DNA from: Candidatus Terraquivivens tikiterensis
GTDB taxonomy: Archaea; Thermoproteota; Nitrososphaeria_A; Caldarchaeales; Wolframiiraptoraceae
DNA: 35,142 nt
Direction of reading: 5' to 3'
NCBI GenBank assembly: GCA_003056285.1
Contig: NDWU01000019.1
Span: 1-35,142 of the forward strand
The notes under the pieces were generated by a model, which saw only the letters and a program-made list of their open reading frames with translations, made no database searches and was not told where the DNA came from. A program made the position numbers and the translations under genes. Every line of letters starts with the position of its first letter. The stretch's first letter is position 1. Below, one piece after another: positions 14,299 through 23,406 of this stretch.

Positions 14299-15064
14299 GC
14301 GCTATATACTCGAGAGGATACAGAGTAACGGCTGCGTCCATATGACACTGCTCGACCCTGAGAACCTTTCCGCCCAGGAAATGGCGAGGTATGCAAAGAT
14401 ATGCGAGGGGCAGGGAACGGATGCCATAATGGTCGGCGGGTCTATATTTCAGTCGCAAACTGTTCTGGACGAGGCGGTTAAGATGGTAAAAGAAAACGTT
14501 TCCATACCCGTAATACTTTTCCCAAACAACATCAACGCTATTAGCAGGTATGCGGATGCTATATGGTTCATGTCGCTATTAAACTCGACCGACTGGTACT
14601 ACATCGTTGGTGCGCAGATGCAGGGGTCGTTCTTGGTCAAGAAGTATGGGCTTGAGGCCATACCCATGGGTTACATAGTGTTTGGCTCGGATACGACCGT
14701 TTCCGCCGTAGGGAGGGCACTTCCGCTTCCTGTCGACAAAGGTGAGGTTGCCATAGGATACGCTCTAGCAGCCCAATACTTAGGTATGAGGTTTGTGTAC
14801 CTCGAGGCCGGTTCCGGTGCAAAGAACCACATACCGCCTGAGACCATAAGGGCCGTTAGGGATGCCGTAGACATAAAAATCGTAGTAGGCGGCGGCATCT
14901 CTTCTCCTGAAGATTCCCAAGCAGTAGCAAGGGCAGGTGCCGACATAGTGGTCACGGGAACGGTAGTCGAAAGGAGTAAAAACGCCGAGTTGTTGTCGAA
15001 GATAATCCGGGCGGCGAGGGAGGGAGCTGCGCTAAGAGCATGGCCAAAGAGGGCGGAGCCTTGA
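14279..15064 (+). CDS. Geranylgeranylglyceryl phosphate synthase
   Basis: GGGP synthase forms the first ether bond of archaeal membrane lipids from sn-glycerol-1-phosphate and geranylgeranyl diphosphate. The 261-residue TIM-barrel shows MTLLDPENLSAQEMA (Mg-diphosphate site), DAIMVGGSIF, VILFPNNINAISRYADAIWF, then FVYLEAGSGAKNHIPPETI, IVVGGGISSPEDS and IVVTGTVVE, which form the glycerol-phosphate pocket. The start is a TTG at 14279 after GAAGGGG, overlapping the Elf1 gene by 20 nt. The family gene symbol varies between genomes, so none is given. Confidence 0.95.
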   Translation: MKPGRVERYILERIQSNGCVHMTLLDPENLSAQEMARYAKICEGQGTDAIMVGGSIFQSQTVLDEAVKMVKENVSIPVILFPNNINAISRYADAIWFMSLLNSTDWYYIVGAQMQGSFLVKKYGLEAIPMGYIVFGSDTTVSAVGRALPLPVDKGEVAIGYALAAQYLGMRFVYLEAGSGAKNHIPPETIRAVRDAVDIKIVVGGGISSPEDSQAVARAGADIVVTGTVVERSKNAELLSKIIRAAREGAALRAWPKRAEP

Positions 15065-15099
15065 CTCTAAGACGTGGATGATGCTGAAAGCTGTTGAAC

Positions 15100-15108
15100 A
15101 AATATAAT
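15100..15108 (+). promoter_or_regulatory. TATA-like box for the PolD large subunit
   Basis: AAATATAAT is about 30 nt upstream of the TTG start at 15137, the spacing of a leaderless transcript. Confidence 0.45.
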
Positions 15109-15136
15109 CAAGCTGTGGATAAAAGAAGCATTTGGC

Positions 15137-18100
15137 TTGTACAGGATACCGGCTGAGTTTGCCGAATACTATGCCAGGATATTGGATAGGGTCAAGGAAG
15201 AGTATAGGATAGCCTCCGAGGCAAGGAAAAGGTTAGGGATGGTCGTCGATGAGGTTGAGACGATAATAGCGGAGGACATGGCAAAAAGGGTCGAACTACT
15301 CGTCGGTCCTCAAGGCATCGCCGAGAAGATAAGGTTTCTAAAAGATAAACTCTCAAGAGAACGCCTGGCGTTCAAGCTCGCAGAAGACATCATATACAGT
15401 TCGATAGGAAAGTTGAAAGAGGAGGCTGCCATCAAGCAAGCACTATGTACTGCGCTTGCCGTTATGACGCCGCCGTGCATAACAGCTGCACCGAGCGAGG
15501 GCATCGCGGACGTAAAGATCAAAAAGAACTTTGACGGAACAAGCTACTTGGCCGTTTACTTTGCCGGCCCAATAAGGGCGGCTGGCGGAACGGAGTTAAC
15601 GGCGACCGTCATCTTAGCGGACTACATCAGAAGGTTACTGAACTTAGATAGGTACAAGCCTACAGAAGAAGAGATTAGACGTTTCAAGGAAGAGCTTAGG
15701 ACCTATGTACGGATGGTTAGCAGGTTCCAGTACAATGTCCCAGACCATCTAATAGAAAAAGCGTTGAGAAACATACCAGTGGAGGTTACGGGAATCCCCA
15801 CGGATAATATCTTGGCACCTTCTTACAGGAATCTGCCGAGGGTTGAGACGAACTACCTGAGGGGCGGTGCCCTTAGGGTCGTGAACGACGGCATAGTCGG
15901 AAGGGCGAGAAAGGCGCTTAAGCTCGTAGAGATGCTTGGCCTACCCGGTTGGGAATGGTTGCACGAGGTTGCAGAGGAGTTCAGCAAGATCCACTCGGCA
16001 ATATCGGCCGAGGAAAGCTACCTGAACGAGGTCATAGGCGGTAGGCCCGTGTTCTCTTTACCGGATGCGTTCGGCGGATTTAGGTTGAGGTACGGCCGCT
16101 CGTACAACACCGGTATGGCCGCCGTCGGCGTACATCCCATGACGATGAGGGTTCTTGATGGGTACATCGCGACCGGTACGCAACTAAAGCTCGACTATCC
16201 TGGAAAGGGTGGCGTTGCCATGCCTGTCGATACGATAGAACCCCCTAGGGTGCTGTTAGACGATGGTTCCGTCGTCAAAGTCGACAACGATTTAACCTAC
16301 AAGGAGGTAAAAGATAAAATAGTAAAAATCCTTTTCCTTGGCGACCTACTGGTCTCTTTTGGGGATTGCATAGAAAACAACGTTGAGCTCAGGCAGGTTG
16401 GATATTGTGAGGAGTGGTGGGCGCAAGAGCTTAAGAATGAGGCTGTGAGGCTGGGTGGTGTTGAAAAGGTCGCGAGGATGCTGGGGATACCAACCGAGCG
16501 CCTTATGCTACTGACGGAGAGGCCGCTCGACGTCAAACCAACAGACAGAGAGGCTTTAAGGTTGAGCCTCAGGCTTGGGATCCCACTCCATCCCTCTTAC
16601 TGCTGGTTTTGGGAAAACATCGACATGGATGGGCTGGAAACGCTAAGAGATTGGTTGAATGGATCAAAAGCTCGCTGCAAACCCTACAACGGAAAGGTCA
16701 GGCTGCCGTTCACCGATAGTGTACATGATATATTGGTGAAGATAGTGCTCGAGCACAGGGTTGATGATGGATGCGTGGTTATCGACGTTTCAACTTATAG
16801 GGTACTCTTGGCACTATTAGCACAGCCGAAGAACGTATCGGGTCCAGTTAGCGATACTTTGGAGGGAATATCCGTGATTTCGGGAATAACCCTGAGAAGA
16901 AAAGGCGGAACGTTCTTGGGCGCGAGGATGGGAAGGCCGGAAAAGGCAGGGGTAAGGGTCATGGAACCGCCAGTCCACGTGCTGTTCCCGGTAGGCCTTA
17001 AAGGGGGTGCGTCGAGGGACATAGCAAGCATCGTCAAGTCTGGGGAGAAGGTTTTCGTGGAAGCAGCCAGGCTGGAATGCCCAAAGTGCGGCTCCATAGG
17101 CTGGAGAACGGTTTGTGAAAGTTGCGGTACGAAAAGGAAACCGTTAGGGATATGCTCAAAATGCTCGACGAAGTACTATGACGTCTTGGTCCAAAACTGC
17201 GAAAGGTGCGGGGGCAAGGTCTCATACACGGAGAAATTCTCGCTGGATGTTAGGGCAGAGTTTATGCAAGAATGCGAGCGCCTCTCCCTTAGGATGCCAC
17301 CGAAGATCAAGGGCGTTCGCGCGCTCATGAGCAGGATCAAGGTTCCGGAGGACGTGGCGAAAGGGCTTCTTAGAGCACAGTATGACCTATACGTTTACAA
17401 AGATGGGACGATTAGGTTTGACGTGACGAACGCGCCGCTTACCCATTTCACGCCCCGCCAGATTTCGACGGATATCAACACTCTAAGAGGCTTGGGTTAT
17501 ACTTATGATATCGAGGGGAAACCGTTGACGAGCATCGACCAGGTCTGCGAGCTTAGGCCTCAGGATCTGATAATACCTAGGAAGGCTGCCGAGCACCTTC
17601 TCAAGGTATCCAAGTTCATCGACGACGTCCTAGAGAAGCTCGCTGGGATGCAGCCATACTACGAGTGTAATAAGCCGGAAGACCTGATAGGCAAGCTGGT
17701 CGCATCGCTTTCACCGCACACGTACGTGGCAGTAATAGGGAGGATAATCGGTTTCACGGACGCAGACGTGTGCTTCGCGCACCCCCTCTTCCACGCATCC
17801 AAAAGGCGCGACTGCGATGGCGATGAGGATAGCCTAATGCTTCCGCTAGATGTTTTCATCAATTTCTCTAGACTGTACTTGCCCGACAGAATCGGTGGAA
17901 AAATGGACTCACCCTTGCTGATAACACCGATAGTCTATCCAGAAGAGGTTGACGAGCAGGCCCACAACCTAGACGTTGCCTACGCCTACCCGCTGGAGCT
18001 GTACGAGTCAGCAAGGAATGGGGAACCGTCGATCAAGCTATCGAACCTTATCGCCACCATAAAGCTGAAACTTGGCTCTGCTGAACAATACGGCGCCTTT

Positions 18101-18583
18101 GGGTTTACGCATGGAACGCACCAGCTCGTCGTCGACGTGAGCTCCGCATACAAGCAGAGCAAGTCGATGTTCGAGAAGGTCATAGAGCAGATAAAGCTAA
18201 CAGAAAAGTTATCCTCCGTAAAAATAGAGAAGGTAGTTGAGAGCATCGTTTCGTCGCATATCCTTCCTGACGTTGCTGGAAACACAAAGGCATTCTTCGT
18301 TCAAAGTTTCAGGTGCAAAAAGTGTAATGCTAAGTTCAGGCGTCTTCCCTTGAGCGGCCTATGCAGTAAATGCGGTTCTAATCTGATGCAAACTGTTTTC
18401 CGCGGCACGATCGAGAAGTATGTTGAGTTGTTGGGAAAAACGCTGTCCAAGTACATAACAACCCCGTATCTTAAAGAAAGGGTAAGCATAGTAATAGAAA
18501 ACGTTCAGAGCACTTTTATCCAACAAGAAGAGGCCTCATCGGCTGTAAAGCAGGTTTCTCTAGAAAGCTTCATCGAAAGCTAG
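15137..18583 (+). CDS. polC: DNA polymerase D large subunit (DP2)
   Basis: DP2 is the catalytic subunit of the archaeal replicative polymerase PolD. The 1148-residue protein begins MYRIPAEFAEYYARILD. It shows the GPIRAAGGTELT and RVVNDGIVGRARKAL blocks and the catalytic RRDCDGDEDSLMLP motif (Asp894 and Asp896). Zinc-binding Cys clusters lie at about 648-700 and about 1060-1080. No intein interrupts the active-site region, a common insertion point in this gene. The last ten residues, QVSLESFIES, match a PCNA-interacting PIP box. The small subunit DP1 is not in the window. The start is a TTG with a TATA-like box 30 nt before it. PolD is absent from Crenarchaeota, which helps place the organism. 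Confidence 0.96.
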   Translation: MYRIPAEFAEYYARILDRVKEEYRIASEARKRLGMVVDEVETIIAEDMAKRVELLVGPQGIAEKIRFLKDKLSRERLAFKLAEDIIYSSIGKLKEEAAIKQALCTALAVMTPPCITAAPSEGIADVKIKKNFDGTSYLAVYFAGPIRAAGGTELTATVILADYIRRLLNLDRYKPTEEEIRRFKEELRTYVRMVSRFQYNVPDHLIEKALRNIPVEVTGIPTDNILAPSYRNLPRVETNYLRGGALRVVNDGIVGRARKALKLVEMLGLPGWEWLHEVAEEFSKIHSAISAEESYLNEVIGGRPVFSLPDAFGGFRLRYGRSYNTGMAAVGVHPMTMRVLDGYIATGTQLKLDYPGKGGVAMPVDTIEPPRVLLDDGSVVKVDNDLTYKEVKDKIVKILFLGDLLVSFGDCIENNVELRQVGYCEEWWAQELKNEAVRLGGVEKVARMLGIPTERLMLLTERPLDVKPTDREALRLSLRLGIPLHPSYCWFWENIDMDGLETLRDWLNGSKARCKPYNGKVRLPFTDSVHDILVKIVLEHRVDDGCVVIDVSTYRVLLALLAQPKNVSGPVSDTLEGISVISGITLRRKGGTFLGARMGRPEKAGVRVMEPPVHVLFPVGLKGGASRDIASIVKSGEKVFVEAARLECPKCGSIGWRTVCESCGTKRKPLGICSKCSTKYYDVLVQNCERCGGKVSYTEKFSLDVRAEFMQECERLSLRMPPKIKGVRALMSRIKVPEDVAKGLLRAQYDLYVYKDGTIRFDVTNAPLTHFTPRQISTDINTLRGLGYTYDIEGKPLTSIDQVCELRPQDLIIPRKAAEHLLKVSKFIDDVLEKLAGMQPYYECNKPEDLIGKLVASLSPHTYVAVIGRIIGFTDADVCFAHPLFHASKRRDCDGDEDSLMLPLDVFINFSRLYLPDRIGGKMDSPLLITPIVYPEEVDEQAHNLDVAYAYPLELYESARNGEPSIKLSNLIATIKLKLGSAEQYGAFGFTHGTHQLVVDVSSAYKQSKSMFEKVIEQIKLTEKLSSVKIEKVVESIVSSHILPDVAGNTKAFFVQSFRCKKCNAKFRRLPLSGLCSKCGSNLMQTVFRGTIEKYVELLGKTLSKYITTPYLKERVSIVIENVQSTFIQQEEASSAVKQVSLESFIES

Positions 18584-18593
18584 ACCGCATCAG

Positions 18594-18604
18594 AAATATT
18601 TAAA
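18594..18604 (+). promoter_or_regulatory. TATA-like box for moeA
   Basis: AAATATTTAAA is centred 30 nt before the ATG at 18629. This supports that ATG, rather than 18608, as the leaderless start. Confidence 0.5.
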
Positions 18605-18628
18605 GCCATGCTGAGGCTTATTTTTTGC

Positions 18629-19885
18629 ATGCCGTTAGAATACAAGTTTAAGGCAAAGCCATACGACGTAGCTTTGAAGGAATCCCTAGAGGCGTTTAAG
18701 ACGAGAGCTTCTGTGGAGCTCGTACCCGTTACGGAAGCCGTTGGACGTAGGATAGCCTTCGACGTAAAATCCCGCTCTGACATGCCACCCTACGACATGG
18801 CGTTTTATGACGGGTACGCCGTCAGGTACGAGGACACGTTTGGGGCTAGCGCCTCGAGCCCAAAGAAGCTCAGAATCGTCGGACAGGTTCTGAAGGCTGG
18901 CGAGGAGGAGGGGTTGTCGGTTACGAGCGGTACTGCTGTCTACTTGTCGTCTAACTCGCCCTTACCGGAAGGCGCCAACGCCGTGGTTAGGGATGAGTAC
19001 GCTAGCAGGGAGGGGGATTTTGTTCTCATAAAGAAGGAGGTGGGATTGCACGAGGACGTTGTTCTAAGGGGAGAGGACTTTAAAGCGGGAGAAATTCTGG
19101 TAAAGAAGGGTAAGTTGCTCAGGCCGCAAGACCTAGTATTGTTGATGGAGGCGGGGATCTACAGGGTTCCTGTTTACAGGGAGCCAACGATCGGGATAGC
19201 CTCCGTCGGCGACGAGATCCTAGAAAGGTTCGAGAAGGGTAACCCATATCCTGACGATTATTGCCTTTTCATCTCCGCACTCCTAAGGCTTCTCGGCATA
19301 AAGACCGTCTCGCTTGGCATACTGAGGGACGACCCAGAAGAGATAGCGGACTTCGTATCCAAAAACATCGGCCTTTACGATGCTTTAGCCTTGATGGGCG
19401 GGGGCGCGAGAGGCGCCAAGGATTTCACAGGGGTAGCGCTGGACCGTATAGGTGAGGCCATATTCCATGCGACGACGATAAGCCCCGGTAAGATATCAGG
19501 CGTTTGGAAGGTAAAAGAGAAGCCAGCCTTTCTCGTCCCAGGCCATATCGGTTCGGCCATCGTATGCTTATACAACTTTGTCATCCCCGTTATGTCAAAG
19601 ATATACTATGAGGGCACTCCTTTGGTTAACAAGGTTAGCGCCAAGCTGGCCGTCGCCGTTGAGGCTAGGCCGGGCTCTTACACCGTCAGGACCGTTTACC
19701 TAAACCCCAAAGAAGACGGTACGCTGGTAGCCACGCCCCTTTTGAAAAGGCTTGGGGGCTCGACGCTCCTTACTACGCTATCGAAGGCAAACGGTTACAT
19801 AATAATCCCACCCGGAGCGAGGCTTTCAGAAGGCAGCGTCGTCGAAGTAACGCTCTTCAGCCCCCTTGAACTACTGAGTTTTTGA
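18629..19885 (+). CDS. moeA: Molybdopterin molybdenumtransferase MoeA family protein, divergent
   Basis: MoeA inserts molybdate (or tungstate) into adenylated molybdopterin. The 418-residue protein has the MoeA N-terminal region (FDVKSRSDMPPYDMAFYDGYAV), the beta-rich domain (GAVY/EGANAVVRDEYA-type), the MoCF-binding-like domain (ASVGDEIL and MGGGARGAKDFTG), and the C-terminal MoeA domain. Two active-site loops deviate from the usual form: GG-S-G-D is GGGARGAKD and PGNPVSA is PGHIGSA. It is therefore a divergent paralogue type, possibly a specialised one; this is inference. The start at 18629 is preferred over 18608 because of promoter spacing and family N-termini. mobA follows 19 nt downstream. 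Confidence 0.85.
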   Translation: MPLEYKFKAKPYDVALKESLEAFKTRASVELVPVTEAVGRRIAFDVKSRSDMPPYDMAFYDGYAVRYEDTFGASASSPKKLRIVGQVLKAGEEEGLSVTSGTAVYLSSNSPLPEGANAVVRDEYASREGDFVLIKKEVGLHEDVVLRGEDFKAGEILVKKGKLLRPQDLVLLMEAGIYRVPVYREPTIGIASVGDEILERFEKGNPYPDDYCLFISALLRLLGIKTVSLGILRDDPEEIADFVSKNIGLYDALALMGGGARGAKDFTGVALDRIGEAIFHATTISPGKISGVWKVKEKPAFLVPGHIGSAIVCLYNFVIPVMSKIYYEGTPLVNKVSAKLAVAVEARPGSYTVRTVYLNPKEDGTLVATPLLKRLGGSTLLTTLSKANGYIIIPPGARLSEGSVVEVTLFSPLELLSF

Positions 19886-19904
19886 AGGGGCAGAGTTCCT
19901 GAGT

Positions 19905-20819
19905 ATGCTGATAGCCATCATACTCGCTGGAGGCCTATCGAGGAGGTTTGGCAGGGACAAGCTGCTTGCTGAGGTCGACGGCACGAACGTTATTACGAGG
20001 GTTGCAAAAGCAGTCCACGGGGTAGCAGACAAGGTCCTTGTATCCGTGAGGGACGAGGCAAAAGGACGGCTGCTGATGGAGAAACTGGGAGACCTTTGTC
20101 AAGGAATCGTGACGGACCTAGAAGACATAGGGTTTAGCGGACCCCTCAGGGGCATGCTGAGCTGTATTTCTAAGGTTGGCCCGAACGACCTGCTTTTCGT
20201 CCCAGGAGACATGCCTTGGCTGGATTCAGGCGCCCTAGCTTCTTTCTTTGATGCGTGCAGGTCGTACGGTGCAGAATCGGGCAGCATAATATGGGACAAT
20301 GGGTTGGTAGAGGTGTTGATTCAGTACCATAGCAAGGATGCTAGGTTTGGAAGGATTCTAGAGGCGTGTAAGGCAAGGAGCAGCATGGCTAAAGTCTCCG
20401 ATACGCTCAGGAACTCTGAAAAAGCATGCTACGTACCTGCTGGCAACCTGACGGACAATCCTTTAGCGTTTAACAACATAAACACCGTGGAGGATCTGAT
20501 GAGCCCAAAACCCAGGGGGCGCTTGATAAAGGGCGAGGTGATCGTCATAAAGTCAAAGCACTTCTGGAAAGCCTTCGAGTTCTGGGCTCGTGGGGATTTC
20601 GTATCCGCCGCCGAGGTTTACGAGCTCGAGGGGGACGTTAACGCGTCGCTCGGCGTACACCATATCGCCTTGCACGCATACATAGACGCTGCCATATGCT
20701 TAGGACCTAAGCACAATGATGTCTTGGAAGAAAAGATAGCCAGAGAAAAGTCAAAGATTGCGAGGGGCTACACGGGCGATGCCCATGGGAGGTTCAACGC
20801 AACCCATAATGGAGTTTGA
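19905..20819 (+). CDS. MobA-like molybdenum cofactor guanylyltransferase with an extra C-terminal helical domain
   Basis: Residues 1-205 are a MobA-type nucleotidyltransferase. IILAGGLSRRFGRDKLL is the nucleotide-binding loop, IGFSGPLRGM the substrate loop, and FVPGDMPWLD the metal-binding Asp region; DNPLAFNNINTVEDL closes the domain. MobA attaches GMP to molybdopterin. About 95 further residues follow, absent from standard MobA: a SKHFWKAFEFWARGDFVSAAEVYELEGDVN segment and AYIDAAICLGPKHND, helical and resembling a TPR- or HEPN-like fold (inference). It lies 19 nt after moeA and overlaps the convergent cmk gene by 26 nt. The first-domain call is firm but the nucleotide specificity (GTP or CTP) is not visible. 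Confidence 0.82.
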   Translation: MLIAIILAGGLSRRFGRDKLLAEVDGTNVITRVAKAVHGVADKVLVSVRDEAKGRLLMEKLGDLCQGIVTDLEDIGFSGPLRGMLSCISKVGPNDLLFVPGDMPWLDSGALASFFDACRSYGAESGSIIWDNGLVEVLIQYHSKDARFGRILEACKARSSMAKVSDTLRNSEKACYVPAGNLTDNPLAFNNINTVEDLMSPKPRGRLIKGEVIVIKSKHFWKAFEFWARGDFVSAAEVYELEGDVNASLGVHHIALHAYIDAAICLGPKHNDVLEEKIAREKSKIARGYTGDAHGRFNATHNGV

Positions 20820-21381
20820 TCAGGGAAAGCAGCAGCCTATAGACTTCATCCTCGTTCAGCCCGGTCGTATCCAATACGACGTCGAACGGGCTTAGGTCGC
20901 TTCCGAGCGAGATCCCGTACAATCTTTTATAGATATCCTGGCTTTCTGAGTCGCGCTTCCTTAGTATTTCCTTTGCAACGTCTATGGGCATCCCGCTCCT
21001 CTTCGCAAGCCTTGCCGCCCTTTCTTCCTCATCAGCCTTAAGCCATACCTTGTAGCCGTCTTTCAGCAGCCAGGGTAAAACCCAGCTATCGACTACCACG
21101 TCTTCCCTAGACGCTAGCTCGATCAGCTTTGCATCGACGAGCTTATCAAACTCGGGGTTCGATGACCTCTCGTTAAGAAACTTTAGGCCTTCGGGCTTCT
21201 CCCACCAGTCTTCTCCCCCTGGGCTGTAGCCCCTCTCGATTGCAAGCTGCTTCAGTGCCTGGCCGCCGGAAACGTACTTTACGTTTAAAGCCTTAGCAAG
21301 CCTCCTGGCGACGGTACTCTTTCCCGTAGCGGCAAGGCCGCTGATGCATACTACCAGCCTTCTTCTACGGCAGCCCTCCAT
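20794..21381 (-). CDS. cmk: Cytidylate kinase, archaeal type
   Basis: Cmk phosphorylates CMP and dCMP. The 195-residue protein has Walker A GLAATGKST (15-23), the YVSGGQALKQLA segment, a DKLVDAKLIELA helix, VVVDSWVLPWLL and the RDSESQDIYKRLYG lid that is typical of the archaeal enzyme. A longer frame opens at 21492, but the extra 37 residues are not family-like. The ATG at 21381 has an AT-rich box (minus strand AAAATATTAAT, about 21400-21412) at leaderless distance. In many archaea cmk lies in the secY-eL34 cluster; here it has been relocated next to the molybdenum cofactor genes. Confidence 0.9.
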   Translation of the reverse strand: MEGCRRRRLVVCISGLAATGKSTVARRLAKALNVKYVSGGQALKQLAIERGYSPGGEDWWEKPEGLKFLNERSSNPEFDKLVDAKLIELASREDVVVDSWVLPWLLKDGYKVWLKADEEERAARLAKRSGMPIDVAKEILRKRDSESQDIYKRLYGISLGSDLSPFDVVLDTTGLNEDEVYRLLLSLIKLHYGLR

Positions 21382-21577
21382 ACTTTTTAGTTTAACTGGC
21401 TGATTAATATTTTTGGTTATCCTCGGGCACGCCTCCGGCTCTTTCGGCCAGGGGTCATCCGGATGGGAGAGACGCAACGCCCTAAGCCTCATGCACCATG
21501 CATGCGCCCACGCTTTTACGATAGAAACACGAGCTTCTGAAACTTTTCTAACGACAAAACTTATATCGATGTTACAA

Positions 21578-21603
21578 AATTATAATATCGCTTAGTGGTG
21601 AGG
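21578..21603 (+). promoter_or_regulatory. AT-rich promoter region and RBS of the ABC transporter operon
   Basis: A TATA-like TTATAATAT at about 21580-21588 is followed by GGTGAGG at 21597-21603, about 5 nt before the ATG. A second box, CTTATATC, lies near 21562. Confidence 0.4.
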
Positions 21604-21608
21604 AGTAG

Positions 21609-22637
21609 ATGGACAAAAGAAAATTTTTGATCGCTTTAAGCGCTGTTATTGTAATCGCCCTCATTATAACAGCCTACATAACCCTTCCGAGAACGTACCC
21701 TGAGCAAAGGCCCATTAGGTTGGCCGTCGAGTTTACAGACCATGCTGCTGGTGCCTTCGTAGCGATGCGCAAAGGTTTTTTTAAAGAGAATGGGCTGAAC
21801 GTTACAGCTTTCAATTACTACATAACAGGTCCTGCCCTTGCCGCCGCTTTGGGTAGGGAAGATATCGATGCAGCGTACATATGCTTGATCCCTGCCATAG
21901 CGGCTTATGCCAACGCTAAGGTACCAATAAAGATCGTTGCTGGAATGCATAAGTACGGGTACGCTTTGGTTGTGAATGAAAGCAAAGTAAAAACCGTCAA
22001 GGACTTAGAAAAACCCGACGTCCGTATATCCTGCGTTAACAAAGGCAGCCCGCCGGACGTCCTCTTAAATAAACTTATCGAAGAGTACCAACTAGACAAG
22101 GAGAAAATACTGAGCAAAGTCCAGTATATGCCTCCTCCAAACATAATCCTAGCCCTTAAGGCAGGGCTTGTGGATGCGGCTTTTCTGCCCGAACAATACC
22201 CGACCATGGCAGAAGAGCTAGGGTTCAAGGTATTGCTGACAGCCCAAGACCTTTGGCCCGACATGCAAGGTAGCGTGCTGGTGGTTAAAGAAGACCTTAT
22301 CAAGAAAGACCCAGAGACTGTTAGGATGCTCGTTAAAGCAACGCAACAAGGAATCCGCTATGTACAGAAAAATTTGGAAGAGTCGTCGCAGATCGTAGCC
22401 GAAGAGCTGCAGGTTGCTGGTAAACAGATCCTACCATCAGAGGTTGCGAACGTCGCTGGACAGTTGAGAATAACTCCTAGCACTATATCAAAATCCTTGA
22501 CGACGAGGGTTATCTGCGACGATAGGGTTGATGTTAAAACTGTCCAGGATACGATAGATTACATGGCAAAGCTAGGGTACATCCATTGGTTCAGGGCCGA
22601 GGATATTCTAGACCTAAGTTTCCTGGAAGGTAGCTGA
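21609..22637 (+). CDS. ABC transporter substrate-binding protein, NMT1/TauA-like
   Basis: The 342-residue protein begins with a membrane anchor or uncleaved signal (hydrophobic 8-27, after MDKRK). It continues as a type-2 periplasmic-binding fold of the NMT1/THI5, TauA/SsuA class: HAAGAFVAMRKGFFKENGLNV, a GPALAAALGREDIDAAY loop, IVAGMHKYGYALVV, and NKGSPPDVLLNKLI. No lipobox Cys is present. Family ligands include sulfonates, thiamine precursors and other small anions or amines; the ligand cannot be read from the sequence. Placement between molybdenum cofactor genes makes a cofactor-related or metal ligand possible (inference). It is the first gene of a four-gene operon with essentially no gaps. 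Confidence 0.88.
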   Translation: MDKRKFLIALSAVIVIALIITAYITLPRTYPEQRPIRLAVEFTDHAAGAFVAMRKGFFKENGLNVTAFNYYITGPALAAALGREDIDAAYICLIPAIAAYANAKVPIKIVAGMHKYGYALVVNESKVKTVKDLEKPDVRISCVNKGSPPDVLLNKLIEEYQLDKEKILSKVQYMPPPNIILALKAGLVDAAFLPEQYPTMAEELGFKVLLTAQDLWPDMQGSVLVVKEDLIKKDPETVRMLVKATQQGIRYVQKNLEESSQIVAEELQVAGKQILPSEVANVAGQLRITPSTISKSLTTRVICDDRVDVKTVQDTIDYMAKLGYIHWFRAEDILDLSFLEGS

Positions 22638-22638
22638 G

Positions 22639-23406
22639 ATGAGGTTGTCAGATTTCGTATGGAGCATGCTTCCTATAGGTTTGTTTGCAGGCGTATGGGA
22701 AATCGTGGCAAGGCTCAATCTGATCCCAGGCAGTTTCTTCCTTCCCCCATTCAGCGTCGTAGTTCAGGAGCTATTTTACTTAACTGTAAACGGGGTACTT
22801 TTAAGCAACCTTCTTCATAGCTTAATTAGGGTTCTTGTGGGGCTTACGCTAGGCTCCATCTCCGGCATATGCATCGGAATCCTGATGGGCTACAGCAGGG
22901 TGATGCATGCCATATTAAATCCGATCGTCAGCCTGCTGTACCCCATTCCAGCATTGGGCTGGCTGCCGCTTTTAATGCTTTGGATTGGGATAAACGAGGC
23001 CCTACCTATCACAATCATATTCCTTTGCTCCTTCTTCCCGACTGCGTACGCTACCGCAACCGGAATAAGAAACGTGGACAGAAAGCTCATCAGAGCGGCA
23101 GAGACTCTAGGCGCTTCCCCAGCAACCATACTCAGAACGATAATTTTACCGTGTGCGTTGCCAACGATATTCACTGGGTTAAGGTTGGAGTCAGGAATGG
23201 CCTGGCGGGTTGTTATTGCAGCAGAGATGATAGCCATCCCGACTGGCATGGGTGCTCTCTTCATGCAGGCGCAGAGCTTGATCAGAGTCGACATCATCAT
23301 AGCGTGCTTAATGGTTTTGTCGTTGATGTGTCTATTTTTCGAAAAAAGTTTCCAATACATGGAGTCGAGGCTTTGTAGGTGGGCGAGGCATTTTGAGCAA
23401 AGTTGA
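22639..23406 (+). CDS. ABC transporter permease, TauC/SsuC-like
   Basis: The 255-residue protein has about six hydrophobic segments and the EAA loop characteristic of binding-protein-dependent permeases (LIRAAETLGASPATILRTIILPCALPTIFTGLR). That loop contacts the ATPase. GVWEIVARLNLIPGSFFLPPFSVVVQEL near the N-terminus is typical of the nitrate/sulfonate/taurine permease subfamily. The ATG is one base after the stop of the binding protein, and the gene overlaps the ATPase gene by 14 nt. Confidence 0.92.
   Translation: MRLSDFVWSMLPIGLFAGVWEIVARLNLIPGSFFLPPFSVVVQELFYLTVNGVLLSNLLHSLIRVLVGLTLGSISGICIGILMGYSRVMHAILNPIVSLLYPIPALGWLPLLMLWIGINEALPITIIFLCSFFPTAYATATGIRNVDRKLIRAAETLGASPATILRTIILPCALPTIFTGLRLESGMAWRVVIAAEMIAIPTGMGALFMQAQSLIRVDIIIACLMVLSLMCLFFEKSFQYMESRLCRWARHFEQS

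Noticed and set aside
15070-15100. C/D box guide RNA, from a GGATGATGCTGA stretch before the PolD gene
   Set aside because: Only an imperfect C box is present and no D box pairs with it at a suitable distance.
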